NCBI RefSeq assembly: GCF_027744825.2 | Contig: NW_026527054.1 | Span: 1,674,001-1,738,000 of the forward strand | Source: Synchiropus splendidus | Lineage: Eukaryota; Chordata; Actinopteri; Syngnathiformes; Callionymidae | Direction of reading: 5' to 3' | DNA: 64,000 nucleotides | In this document: positions 32,566-44,164 of the stretch, piece after piece | Numbering within the stretch: position 1 is the stretch's first letter | Layout of the letters: every line of letters starts with the position of its first letter | Notes under the pieces: generated by a model | What the model was told of the DNA's origin: nothing | Databases searched by the model: none | What the model saw: only the letters and a program-made list of their open reading frames with translations | Translations under genes and position numbers: made by a program

Positions 32566-33750
32566 GCTTAGCAGACGGGGTCTGTCTCGTAGCTGCAGAA
32601 CAAATTCAATGTCTCCGAAGTGGTTTCAGAGAGTTATCAACATTTTTATGTTTGTTGGTCTGAAAGGTACAGGTCCCATGGGCTGAAAACGCGTTTTATG
32701 CACTGTTTACTCTCTGCTCAGGGCTGTCTCAGAACATTAAAATTTCACCTGGCACTATAGCTAGAGTGGTCATACTAGCAGGTGCTGAACTAATTCAACA
32801 TTTCTGAAGTGGTTGCAGAGTGATAACATTTTTATGTTTGTCGATTCTGAAAACCATCCTCACTCAGGTGAAAACCCGTTTTCTGCACTGTTCATTCACT
32901 GCTCAGAATAGTGCCTGAACATGAAAATATCAGCTGCGACTGTTGGAAAAAGGCTCTTTCGAGTATATTCGGCACTAAATCCACGTTTCTGGACTATTTT
33001 CATGGTGTAATCAACAATATTTTTTTTCCTCGTCAGAAACCAAGCCTCTCTCGGGCTGAAAACGCGTTTTCTGCACAGTTCAGTCACTGCTCAGCGATGC
33101 CTCAGAACAATGAAAATTTCACCTGACTGTATAGCAGAAGCGTTATTTCTTGTAGCAGCAGAACTAATTAAACCTCTCTGTGTGGTTTCAGAAAGTAATC
33201 AACATTTTAATCCTTGTTGGTCTGAAAACCACCTTTTCGTGGGCTGAATACGTGTTTTCTGCTCTGCTTAGGCGGGACTCAGAAGATGAAAATATCACCT
33301 GCAACTACAGGCAAAACGTTTTTTCTCCTGCAACTATAGGGAAAACACTCTCTCTAGCATATTCAACACTAAACCTACATTTCTGAACTGTTTTTAGAGG
33401 GTTATCAACTATTGTATTTTTGACAGTCCGAAACCCAGCTTCTCTCAGGCTAAAAATGCATATTCTGTACTGGTCACTCACTGATCAGAAAAGCCTCAGA
33501 ACATGAAAACATCACCTGCAACTATAGCAGAAGGCGTCTTTGTCGTAGCTGAGGACGAATTCAACCTGTCTGAAGTAGTTTCACAGAGTTATCAACATTT
33601 TTATGTTTGTCGGACAAAAAAACACAATCCCTCGGGCTGAAAACGCGTTTTCTGCACTGTTCACTCACTGCTCAGCGATGCCTCAGAACATGAAAGTTTC
33701 ACCTGCAACTATAGGAAAAAAAAACTTTCTCGTATATTCAACACTAAACC
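32566..33750 (-). repeat. ~188-bp satellite array, reverse orientation
   Basis: About six monomers inverted relative to the other large arrays; anchors ctgaaaacgcgttttctgca recur at 32685, 33056 and 33640, with related ones at 32868, 33245 and 33452. It starts at the truncated RT and ends at Q with aacctctacgaatagggcgc. Confidence 0.9.
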
Positions 33751-34095
33751 TCTACGAATAGGGCGCTGCGACTGGGCTACAAGCAGCCAAACCGTTTTCA
33801 TTCCATCCACATTTCCTGCTTCCAAGCCATGGGATGGGTTTGACGAGAGCCAGGCGCTTCTATGAGGTGCGTCTGGAGACTTCCCAGAGTTGGATGAGTT
33901 CCGTGTGGTGGAATCAAGCACGTTCCCGCTTGATCTTCTCCTGCGCCTCATGTCATCCGCCTCCGTCGTATCAAAGTTGAGCTCTCTCTCCACCGGCAGC
34001 TCAAGAATCATACCACTTCACTAACGGCCAGCTGGCGTTGGATGGCGAGACTACACCAAGGGCAGGACCGCATGTTGTCTGCCCACAACTGGAAG
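33751..34095 (+). repeat. Q module, copy 2
   Basis: Runs from gggcgctgcgactgggctac to the ggaagaaatccggactattc joint with P. Uninterrupted here, unlike copy 1. Confidence 0.6.
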
Positions 34096-34675
34096 AAATC
34101 CGGACTATTCCCGGCACGGTCCTTACACTCCACTCCCACTAGGACCGCACTTGGTCAGGTACGGAGCTTACTGCCTGGTGGAGGGTTTGGATTGGCGGCT
34201 CACCGTTCCCGCTCACTCAGCCGTCATGCGCCATGCCTGATGCGTTCGCCCCGGGAGCTCGACCTCCCCCCTGAGGGGTGACCATCCCACCCACCGCTGA
34301 CAGAGTCTCCATTGCGCAGTGGAATGGTGTTTACGCCGTCGGCAACCAGCTCACAGCGCTTGAGAACATCATTACGCTCTTTTTGTGCTCCGTGGACCGG
34401 CTCATCCATCACAGATCCTTTCTCACTCTACAGAGATTTTGAGTTTCAACAGTCCGTCGGCGTGGTTCTCCGCTCGTGGCGCCTCCTCCTCACACAGCCG
34501 CTGCCCCGGGGGGGGGGAACACCGTCGCTTGTCGAAGGGGCGGGGTTATCCCAGCTGTCCAAATCATAGCCGTGCTGATCATTGCTGCTCATCTTGGAGA
34601 GACCAGTCGACTGCTCTCACCTCTGCTCCATCTAAAAGCGTAGGAAGAAAACTTCTATCTAAAACTATGCATCTG
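34096..34675 (+). repeat. P module, copy 3
   Basis: Keeps the ~25 bp missing from copy 2 (encoding DRLIHH-like text, read here as TGSSITDPF in the ORF frame) and carries a run of nine G at 34508-34516. It is followed by module U rather than gag. Confidence 0.6.
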
Positions 34676-35411
34676 TAACAGGTCTGAATACTGTGACCTT
34701 GTCCACAGTTAAAAAGTGGTGTCTTAATGTGGTCAGTAGAATGCCGTCTGAAACAAAATGCGGACAGTCACACACGGCTTCCACATTTGTCGATGGTGAG
34801 AAAAGTAATCCAAGGGATTATGTTTTTTTATTGTCGTAACCCACACCACAATTAAATGTCTTTCTGAAACATCACTCACAAACATCTCACTTTGTCATAC
34901 AACAACTGTCAGACATCATGAACCACATGCATAATTGCTTTTCATCTGAATGTATAATTCTGCCATTAAACCTTTTGGCTAGTGTTGAGAAATAATAAAA
35001 CCTTACTTTTTACCAAACACCGTTATTCACCACAAGCAAACTGAACTCCACACAACTCAATCACCCGTGCCATGTCAACGTCGGTTGTCAGTATTAGCTT
35101 ACAAGCGCCACATCTACACAGAGCGAACTCAACGTACGAAGGAAAAACAGTATACTTAAAAACTGAATCACCATCCTCACACTCAGACTCAGAATCAGTC
35201 AATCCCAAGTGGAACAAACATTATAAAAAAATGGATTTGACTAACCTGAAACAGAATGTGGACAGAGTCATACGAGGCTTCCACATTTGTCGATGGTGAG
35301 AAAAGCAATGAAAAAAAGTGTCACCTCCTATTTACCCACACATCTTCAATGCCCAACCTCTGTCCTACCCTTCCCTCTACTGACCGAATTATATACCTGC
35401 CGGTTAATCAA
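34676..35411 (+). repeat. U module, copy 1
   Basis: Matches 61426-62150: aacaggtctgaatactgtga, then two versions of a short motif (tgcggacagtcacacacggc near 34760; tgtggacagagtcatacgag near 35260), then tttacccacacatcttcaat. It is flanked by P on the left and inserted sequence V on the right. A conserved short ORF lies on its minus strand. Confidence 0.6.
35023..35217 (-). other. Conserved 64-codon ORF in module U, unknown
   Basis: Translates to a Cys-rich peptide (CRCGACKLILTTDVDMARVI, then ELCGVQFACGE). A homologous, equally open ORF lies at 61787-61981 with six or seven substitutions and no frame break. I recognise no family; it might be an exon of a larger gene or chance. Confidence 0.35.
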
Positions 35412-36273
35412 CTCTTCAAAAACCACCCATGAAACACATCATTTACCGGCTGCTGCATATTGGCCCTTTTAAGCGTCTCTAGTCTGATGACTTGGGAGGC
35501 AGCATGGAGATAAACTGCGTTTTTGGGCCCCCGGTGATGAGGCCCCTGACGCAGCCGACCAAGCTTGCATCACAGTGACGTTTGCATATTGGCAATGGAA
35601 AACATGAAGCAGTAGTTTGTGGGAGCAGTTTTCATCTGCACTTTTTTCCCTCCGGCGTTTCTACATGTTGATGGATGGAGCTTCATTTGTGTTGGGCGTG
35701 GGGTCTGCTGACAGGAAATCCACAGTCCTATAGGCAGGAAATGCTGCTGTAGACCGAGTGAGAAGTAAACAAGACGTGCTAATGACCCTGCTGCTGCAGA
35801 TCACATCTGCTTAACAAGCTGTCGTTCTGAATCATGTCAATGACGTTTGCACTTCACATTTCCATCTGTTTTTATCAAACAATTCAAATAAAAGTAGAAC
35901 ATGACATGTATTTCGCTCTGATTTTACATTTAAATGATAAAGTTTTTGTACAATGTAAACACTTGATTTTTATGATTGTAAATTACTCTTTTAAACATTT
36001 TGCAAAATAATCATTTTACTGCCTTACATCCAGTAAAATCATATTTATCTTGTTTGAAACTCAGTGTCACAGATGTGATGAGTATTTATATAGATGATAC
36101 ATTCGATTTTCTCGTTTGAACGGTTGAACCAGGACCTCAGTGCAATGTAATTATTCGCTTTCATGGAACAAAACACGGTCCTTGCACTCTCCTGAAGCCA
36201 CTTTGGTCGACAAAACTACTGTACAATGCAATCACAAAAAACTATATTCTGATATGACAACCATATAATCAAC
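35412..36273. other. Unique insert V in module U
   Basis: 862 bp absent from the 61-62 kb copy and flanked by direct copies of a ~165-bp piece of U (35245-35411 and 36274-36440). No ORF of note, no terminal repeats seen, AT-rich in its second half. Confidence 0.5.
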
Positions 36274-36490
36274 TAACCTGAAACAAAATGTGGACAGATT
36301 CACGTGAGGCTTCCACATTTTTCGATGGTGAGAAAAGTAATGAAAAAATGTCACTTCCTATTTACCCACGCATCTTCAATGCCCAACCTCTGTCCTATCC
36401 TGCCCTCTACTGACCTAATCATATACCTGCCGGTTAATCAACTCCATGCTGAACAATTAAATGACATCTAACACACACTCTGTGACCACA
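36274..36490 (+). repeat. U module end
   Basis: Second copy of the U 3' part (ctgccggttaatcaactcca), running to cataagtgggcgtcacact, where the satellite begins. Identical joint at 62236. Confidence 0.6.
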
Positions 36491-39400
36491 CATAAGTGGG
36501 CGTCACACTGGAAAGGCTGTTTTTCCTATAGTTGTATGTGATATTTTCATGTTCAGAAGCTTTTCCATTCAGTCAGTGAACAGTGCAGAAAACGCCTTTT
36601 CAGCCCGTCAAAAGCTGGTATTCAGACCAGAAAAAAAAAGTTAACCACCTGAAATACCGTTCAGAAATGTAGGTTTAATGTTGAATATATGAGAAAGAGT
36701 GTTTATCCTATCGTTGCAGGTGAAATTTTCATGTTGTGAGTAATGCCTGAGCAGTGAGTGAAGAGAGCAGAAAACGCGTATTCAGCTCAAGAAAAGGTGG
36801 TTTTCAGACCGACAAAAATAAAAATCTTGATAACTCTCTGAAACCACCTTAGACAGGTTGAATTAGTTCTGCACCCTCTAAAAACACCTTTTCTGCTGAT
36901 ATTGGCAGGTAAAATTGTCATGTTCTGTGGCCTTCGCTGAGCAGTGAGTGAACACTGCAGAAAACGCGTTTTCAGCCCGAGGGACTGTGGTTTTGAGACA
37001 GATAGACATGAAAATGTTGTTACCTCTCTGAAACCACTTCAAACAAGTTGAATTAGTTCGGCACTTACTAAAAACACTCCTGCTACTATATTGGCAGGTG
37101 AAATTTTCATGTTCTGAGGCATCCCTGAGCAGTGAGTGAACAGTGCATAAAACACGTTTTCAGGCTGAGAGACGCTCGGTTTTTGACCAGGAAAAAAGAA
37201 GTTGATAACCCCCTGATAAACAGTTCAGAAAGGTACATTTAGTGCTGAATATACGAGAAAGAGTGTTTTTCCTATTGTTGCAGTTGAAATTTTCATGTTC
37301 TCAGTCACGCCTAAGCACTGTGTGAACAGCAGTGAACGCATAAAATAAAATATAAAATTGTCGCTTTGAAAACAGTTCAGAAAGTTTTATTTAGTGCTGA
37401 ATATACTAGAAATAGTCTTTTTGCTATATTTACATTTGATATTTTCATTGTTCTGAGGCTGTTCTGATCAGTCAGTGAACAGTGCAGAAAACACGTTTTC
37501 TACCGAAGGACTGTGGTTTTCAGACCAACAAACATTAAAATGTTGATGACTCATTGAAACCACTTCAGAGAGGTTGAATTAGTTCTGCAGCTACTAGAAA
37601 GACTTTAGCAGATTCTGCTATAGTATAGGTGAAATTTTCATGTTCTGAGGCATCGCTGAGAAAAAGTAAAAAAAAAAAAAAATCTGAAATGTATGTTTAG
37701 TGTTGAATATACTAGAAAGAGTGCTTTTCCTATAGTTGCTGGTGAAATTTTCATGTTGTGAGGCATCACTGAGCAGTGAGTGAATAGTGCAGAAAACGCG
37801 TTTTCAGCCTGAGTGATTGTGGTTTTCATACCAGAAAAAAAAAAAATAATAATAATAATTAATCAAATCGTCGCTAACGCGCTGGAATACAGTTCAGAAA
37901 GGTAGATTGAGTGCTGTATATACTAGAGAGTGTTTTCCTATAATTGTAGATGATAATTTAATGTTCAGAGGGTATTCTGTCCATAATAAAACGCGTATTC
38001 AGCCCGAGGCACTGTGGTTTTCAGACCAACATAAAAATGTTAACTCTCTGAAGCCACTTCAGAGACGTTGAATTATTTCTGCACCTACGAGAAAGACCTT
38101 TTCTGCTATTGTGGCAGGTGAAATTTTCATCTTCTGTGGAATCTCTGAGCAGTGAGTGAGCAGTGTATAAAAAGTGTGTTTGGCCTAAGACAAAGTGGGT
38201 TTTGGACAGACGAAAAAAAAATTGTTGATAACCCTGCAAAAACAGTTCAGAAATGTAGGTTTGGTCTTGAATATATTAGAAAGACTATTTTTCCTATACT
38301 TGCAGGTAATATTTTCAGGATCTGAAACTATTCTGATCAGTGAGTGAACAGTGCAGAAAACTAGTTTTCAGCCGAAGAGAAACTCGGTTTCTAAACAGGA
38401 AAAAAAGAAGCAGCTGATAACCTCCTGAAATACATTTCCTAAAGGAAGGCCTAATGTTTATTATACTACAAAGAGTGTTCTTCCTTTACTTGCAGGAGAA
38501 ATTTTCATGTTCTAAGGCATCGATGAGCAGTGAGTGAACAGTGCAGAAATCGCGTTTTCAGCCCGAGTGACAGTGGTTTTCAGAATCGACAAACATAAAA
38601 ATGTTGTTATCACTCTGAAATCACATCAGACATGTTGAATTAGTTCTGCAGCTGCTAGAAAGACCGCTTCTGCTGTAAATTCAGGAGAAACTTTTATGTT
38701 CTGAGGCATCACTAAGCAGTGAGTGAACAGTGCAGAAAACACGTTTTCAGCCCGAGATAAGCTGAGTTTCTGTCCAGGAAAAAAAAAAAAAAGTTGATAA
38801 CCCCCTGAAATACAGTTCACGAATGTAGGTTTAGTGTTTATTATCCTAGAAAGAGTGTTTCTCCTATAGTTGCACGAGAAATTTTCTTGTTCTCAGGAAT
38901 CGCTGAGCAGTGAGTAAACTGCATAAAACGCGTTTTCAGCCAAAGCAAAGATAGTTTACAGACCGACACAAATAAAAATGTTGATAACTCTCTTAAATCA
39001 CTTTAGACAAGTTGAGTTAGTTCTGCACCTTGTAGAAATACCTTTTCTGCTATAGTGGCAGGTGAAAACTTCATCTTCTGGGGCATCGCTGAGCAGTGAG
39101 TGAACTGTCCGTAAAACTTGTTTTCGTCCAAAGAGAAAGTGGGTTTTGGACCGACAAAAATAAAATTGTTGATAACCCTCTAAAAACGGTTCAGACAGCT
39201 TAGATTTGTTCTGCAACTACTAGAAAGACCCTTTCTGCTTAAGTGGGAGGTGAAAATTTCATGTTCTGAAGCTTCGCGGAGAAGTTGTGGCCGAATGCAG
39301 AAAACGCGTTTTCAGCCTGAGATAAGGTGGGTTTCGAAACGCCAAACATAAAAATGTTGTTAACTTTAAAAAAACACTTCAGACAGCTTAGATTTGATGT

Positions 39401-39705
39401 GCAACTATTAGTAAGACCCTTTCTGCTATAGTGGGAGAAGAAATTTTCATTTTTTTGAAGTTTCCCTGAGAAGTTGTGGCAGCGTGCAGAAAACGCATTT
39501 TTATGGGTTTCGGAACCAAACCATGAAAATGTTAACAACTCTGAAAAAAGTTCAGAAATATAGATTTAGTCCTGAATTCATTAGAATGAGTCTTTCTGCT
39601 ATGGTTTGACATTTTCAAGTTCTGAGACTTTTCTGGTCACTGAGTGAACAGTGTAGAAAACGTTTGATAAGAGTGAGAGAAATTGGATTTCCGACAGAAA
39701 ACATT
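36491..39705 (+). repeat. ~188-bp satellite array, forward orientation (largest)
   Basis: About 17 monomers. Palindrome-containing anchors at 38366, 38552, 38741, 38929, 39117 and 39305 give spacings of 186-189 bp. Alternating monomer types occur; A-rich runs of 8-15 bases lie inside several monomers (for example 37668-37681 and 38778-38792). The last monomers are of the type that fills 62.8-64.0 kb. Confidence 0.9.
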
Positions 39706-40405
39706 ATGTTGACGGATGATATGATGGTGATGGATATACCGCCACCGGTCCCCTACTTATGACCTATCGTGAGAGATTTCAATCGTTCCTTATTTCCATC
39801 AATCTTTGACCATAATCCGACTGTAGCAGAAATGGGAGGAAAGTTGAGATCAGGAGTCAAAGCCATTGCTTCGCCTGCTGGTCTCTCCCACGGACCAAGA
39901 ACTTGACCTTGTAGAAGAGGAGACCACATGGCGAAGGATGCACCACCTCCAGGAACCTCGCGGGACCCAGCTGGCACATAGTTCTCCAAACCCTCCTGAT
40001 GGAGGCCAGGACCAGGAGGACAGCTGCTCTCTAAGCCACCAGCTCCAAAGGAGCCTGACCAAGTGGCTCGAAGGGAGCTTCACAGAGAGACTTTAATACC
40101 AATTGTAGATCCCCATAGGGGCAGATGCGTCTGGAGGTCTGAGTCTTCGAAATCCCTGCATGAACTGGACTAGCAGTGGATGTTTACCCAACGGACAGCA
40201 GTCCACACCCATTTAGCATTATATGCTTTGAGTGTTACCGGTGATTTTGCATTTCGAATAGTTAACTCTACCTCGGTGGGCAGAGGACCACCTGCTAGCC
40301 TTGAAGTAGCCATGCATTGAGGGGATGCCCCAGGATAGGCGGTCCCCTCATAATTTCTGCCCCCTGCTGCAGGACTTTTTGCAGGACTTGAACAGGTTGC
40401 AGCAC
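39706..40405 (-). pseudogene. DIRS tyrosine recombinase, N-terminal and middle fragment
   Basis: On the minus strand: the core-binding start (KSPVTLKAYNAKWVWTAVRW), then ALRAALLVLASIRRVWRTM. It ends in sequence without the catalytic C-terminus, which would be expected further left but is replaced by satellite. Frameshifts throughout. Confidence 0.65.
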
Positions 40406-40824
40406 ACCCTTGTGTGAGTGTATGTGTGAGCACAGGTGGCAGAGTTGCTCAGTCCAGAACACCTCCCGGGACTCTGGAACACCTATGAGGTCATCTTGAT
40501 CACAAAGCTTAACCCCCAGCCTTGCAATGTGGCCTGACCTGAGAACCACGGACAATTACCATGGCCGCCCATACCGGACGTCTGACTTGCACCGCTGCCT
40601 CCTTTGCAAGACGGTCGTCAAGGAGATGCACGTTTTACAGCACTAAAACACCTGCAATGTCACCGGCGATGTTGCTTTGGTATGACGGAAGGTGGTATGC
40701 CCAGTGTCCTGTCGCTATCTCGGATGGCCAGGGCCTCATACGGGACCGGCCGATGAGACTTCCTATGCCACCGCCACGCCCGGGGTCTATCCAGCCTGAA
40801 TGAATTAATGAATGGGTTGCGAAG
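40406..40824 (-). repeat. M1 module, minus copy
   Basis: Matches 50300-50640 (minus) and 56721-57100 (plus): attcattcattcaggctg, an accggcgatgttgctttggt segment, and aagatgacctcatgg-like text. An open frame (VVLRSGHIARLGVKLCDQDD) is partly preserved in the inverted copies too, but with stops, so coding is doubtful. Confidence 0.5.
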
Positions 40825-41050
40825 ATGTAGCATTAACAACCCCTCATACGTAGAGTGTAATTTTACACTCTGGGTGGCAGGCCTCGCCTTTGCCACCGTA
40901 AGCTGATATAGAAGGTGGCGTTAACAACCCCTCATATATGGTGTGTACCCTACACTGTGGATCAGCAGGAACTGCGTTGTCCACTTTTAACCACTATATG
41001 ACTGAAATAGAAAGTGGCATTAACAATCCTCCACACCTATAGAGAAAACA
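40825..41050 (-). repeat. DIRS 3' tandem repeats, minus copy A
   Basis: Three units of ~95-100 bp sharing gcattaacaacccctcatac and a short inverted repeat (gtgtaa/ttacac). They lie directly after the recombinase stop, as in the other two complete copies. Confidence 0.7.
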
Positions 41051-41700
41051 TTTACTGAGCAGCTACAGCCAGGGTTCTAGTCTGAGCTGAGCAAGGAAGA
41101 GGGAGTTTATTCGCAAATGAATAGACAGTTATGTAGGAATACGGTGGATCTTGGGACGCTGCACACTCCACTGCACTGAAATGAAGCTGATACCAGTGTC
41201 CCAAAGCTAGTGCTGTGAATGAGGGCCTACTGGTCGCAGGGTTCGGCTGCTCCTGAAGACAGATTGACATGAGGGAAGGAGGATGCAGACACATTAGACA
41301 CATAGTGGTCAGCAAAAGTAGACATTGATGATCAAGAAGCTGCCTGGCAGTTTTCTTTAAGGGATACTCTCTTGAAAGCAGCAACAGCTGTTTCCAGGGA
41401 TTCCTGTTTTCTCATAGGCTTTCATGATGGAAATTCTAAGCCAATTTTACAAACTGTGAGGGGACAGTGCCTGCCGCTTCTTTCCACCAGGGAGAGCCAT
41501 CCACAGAGTGTCCGACTTTCTGAAGGGTGGGACTCGATCCAATTAAGCTTTTAGCTTTCTAACCGGACACATTTTGTGTAAACTGTCATGCTCCTCGTCT
41601 GAATGTGGAGGAGGTCAGAAAGCCTTTACTGATAAGGTGCTGACCTGTGTAGAAGAAGAGAGACATTTAGGTGCGAAGTCAGTCATAGAACCAGCGTTCT
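41051..41700 (-). pseudogene. DIRS tyrosine recombinase, C-terminal part
   Basis: The minus strand encodes the region around the catalytic Tyr in a broken frame; the text parallels 50881-51313, where it reads ICQAASWSSISTFAHHYLSN. Near 41700 coding jumps to gag-like sequence, so the RT and RNase H are missing from this copy. Confidence 0.65.
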
Positions 41701-42199
41701 ATGAGTTCACCCAGGTCCACGTGGTGTCGCAGAATCTCGGGGTTGACTGTGAAACTGAAGGACGTGTCAATGACGGAGTATCTTCTTGATCTATATGGGC
41801 AGGTGAGGAGACAGGCACTTTCAATTCGGAAGATACTCTGTCAAGACAGGCGACCTGAGCACAGGAGAGCACCAGGCCTCCGGAGCGGATCTAGGATAGA
41901 AGGGTCATCGTTCTCAGCGCCCACTCCTCAGGGCACTTCAACTCCGGTGGTTCTTCAAAAACAGACTTGCTTTTGTCAGTTGAGCTGTGAGTGGAAGCAG
42001 GGCCCCCAAACTTGCAGTGTACTTTGAGCTGACAAAAACAAATTTTTGAAGCCAGAGTTCGCACTGACTGGAACCGGAAGAGAACTTGTCCAGTGAGAAA
42101 CTGTAATTTTGGGCAGAGAGGAAACAGACCCGATACCAAAGTAATCCATCTTATATTTTATTCAACTTAGACTTTGGTTTAGATGCATACTTTTAGATA
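41701..42199 (-). pseudogene. DIRS gag-like fragment
   Basis: Shares agttcacccaggtccacgtg and the acagacttgctttt segment with the other G copies. A deletion near 42030 brings its middle next to the sequence that follows P (aaaacaaatttttgaagcca). Confidence 0.45.
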
Positions 42200-42725
42200 C
42201 AAAGTTTTCTTCGTACACTTTTGGAGGGAGCAGAGGTGAGAGCAGCCGACTGGTTTCTCCAAGAGGAGCAGCGATGATCTGTGCGGCTATGATCCAGACA
42301 GCTGGGCTCTCCGCGCCCCTTCAACCAGCGATGGTGTTCGACCCGGGCGGCGGCTGTCTGTGGAGGAGGCGCCGCGAGCAGAGCACCACACCGACGGACT
42401 GTTGAATCTCCAAAATCTCTGGTGGAGTGACAGAGGTTCTGTCTCATAGGAGCTCATAAAGACCACAATGATGTCTGCAAGCGCTATGAGCTAGTGTAGA
42501 CACCATTCCACTGCGTGATGGTGGGATGGTCACTCCTCAGGGGAGAAGTCGAGCTCCAGGGGCGAGGGCATCGCGCATCGCAAATCGGGCATGACTTCTG
42601 AGTGAGAGGGAACACAGCGCTGCAAATCCAAACCCTCCACCTGGCAGTAAGCTCCGTACCTGATCACGTGCGGTGCGAGTGCCAGTGGAGTGTCAGAACA
42701 GCGACGGGAATAGTCCAGATTTCTT
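42200..42725 (-). repeat. P module, copy 4
   Basis: Minus-strand copy ending at Q with ggaatagtccagatttcttc (plus-strand text). A deletion near 42445-42500 removes part of the segment that encodes IIALF in other copies. Confidence 0.6.
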
Positions 42726-43015
42726 CCAGATGTGGGCAGACAACATGCGGTAGCGCCACGTGTGTAGTCTCGCCAACCACCGCCAGTGGGCCGTCAGTGA
42801 AGTGGGATGATTCTTGAGCAGGAGGTGGAGAGAGAGCTCAACTTCGATACGACGGCCGGCGGATGCCATGAGGCACAGGTGAAGATCAAGCGGGAACTTG
42901 CCTGACTCCACCACACGGAACTCAGCCAAGTCTGGGAACACAGTCTACAGATCCACCTCATAGCAGTGCCTGGCTCTCGTCAAACTCATCCCATGGCTTG
43001 GAAGCAAGCGCCCTA
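42726..43015 (-). repeat. Q module, copy 3
   Basis: Uninterrupted minus-strand copy. It still contains tcaacttcgatacgacggcc and ends at the usual aagcgccctattcg joint. Confidence 0.6.
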
Positions 43016-43110
43016 TTCGTAGAGGTTTAGTGTTGATCACACTAGAAAGAGTGTTATTCCTATTGCTGTAAGTGAAAATTTCATGTTCTCAGTCACCCCT
43101 CTAACTGCGG
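43016..43110 (+). repeat. Satellite remnant (half a monomer)
   Basis: Forward satellite text aggtttagtgttgatcacac to the catgttctcagtcacccctc region, cut off by gag-like sequence. It shows that a whole array was once at, or was skipped in copying, this position. Confidence 0.7.
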
Positions 43111-44130
43111 TCCTCCTCCATCAGACATGACCGCTGGAACTCTGAGTTCACTCAGGTCCACATGGTGTCGCAGAACCTGGGGGTTGACTGTGAAACTGAA
43201 GGGCGTGTCAAAGACCGTGTATTTTTTCGATCCATATGGGCTGGTGAGGAGACAGGCGCTTTCAATTCGGAAGATACTCTGTCAAGACAGGCGCCCTGAG
43301 CACAGGAGCGGACCCGGCCTCCCGGGAGGGCCTAGAATGAAAGGCTCGTCGGTGCTCAGCGCCCACTCCTCTGGGCACTTCAAGTCCCGCTGGTTCTTCA
43401 AAAACAGACTCGCTTTTGTCAGTTGAGCCGTCAGAGGAATTCGGTTCCCCAATCTTGCAGTGTACCTTGATCTGACGCTGCAATTCTCCTAAGATGAAGA
43501 CCCGAGGGACCAGCCCAATCATCCTTAGAAAGAGATGACTCTGTAGATGACGATGTCGTGCTTGCCTCTGAGAGGTTTGGAGGGCTGCAAAGAACAGAAT
43601 CGCAGACAGACATTGCAGACAGACATCGCAGACAGACATCGCATCAGACATCGCGTGAAGGAGCTGAGAACAGAGCAGGTCTGGCACGCAGCGCCTACTG
43701 TGAGATCCTCTGAAGAGGTGGCTTTCGTGGTCCTGTGGCGACCCCTGCTGGAAACTGGCGAGTCTGAGGAATAAGTAAAGTTAATGGCAGAATTGAAACT
43801 CTCCTGACTTTTGGCTGCAACCGGGATCTGTAGAGAGACGGGAAAGTGATATTTGATGCCTATGCTTCCTATTGTGGCTAATCTGAGGAAAACCACCAAG
43901 CTCCAGAAACTTCCCCAGGTACAGTTCTGACGTCAGGGATAACGTGGCAGATAGACCATTACTTTACTGCTCTGTCTCATGAGACGATGTCAAACAAAAA
44001 CACATTTTTTAAGCCGGAGTTCGGACTGACTGGAACCGGAAGAGATCTTGGCGGGTGATGATCCTTAATTTTAGGCAGAGAAGAAGCGGACCCGATACCA
44101 AAGTAATGAATCTTATTTTTTTACAAGTTA
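43111..44130 (-). pseudogene. DIRS gag-like region (module G), minus copy
   Basis: Carries TESSLSKDDWAGPSGLHLRR (43431-43613) and the following ADKSESVFEE-like text in another frame. An imperfect tandem of acagacatcgca units (43597-43650) expands one segment compared with other copies. Confidence 0.5.
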
Positions 44131-44164
44131 GACTTTGGTTTAGATGTATGCTTTTAGATACAAA

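Noticed and set aside
36500..39700. Numerous 60-100-codon ORFs in the satellite arrays on both strands
   Set aside because: They recur with the monomer, are not conserved between monomers, and have no recognisable domains; expected from an AT-rich tandem repeat.
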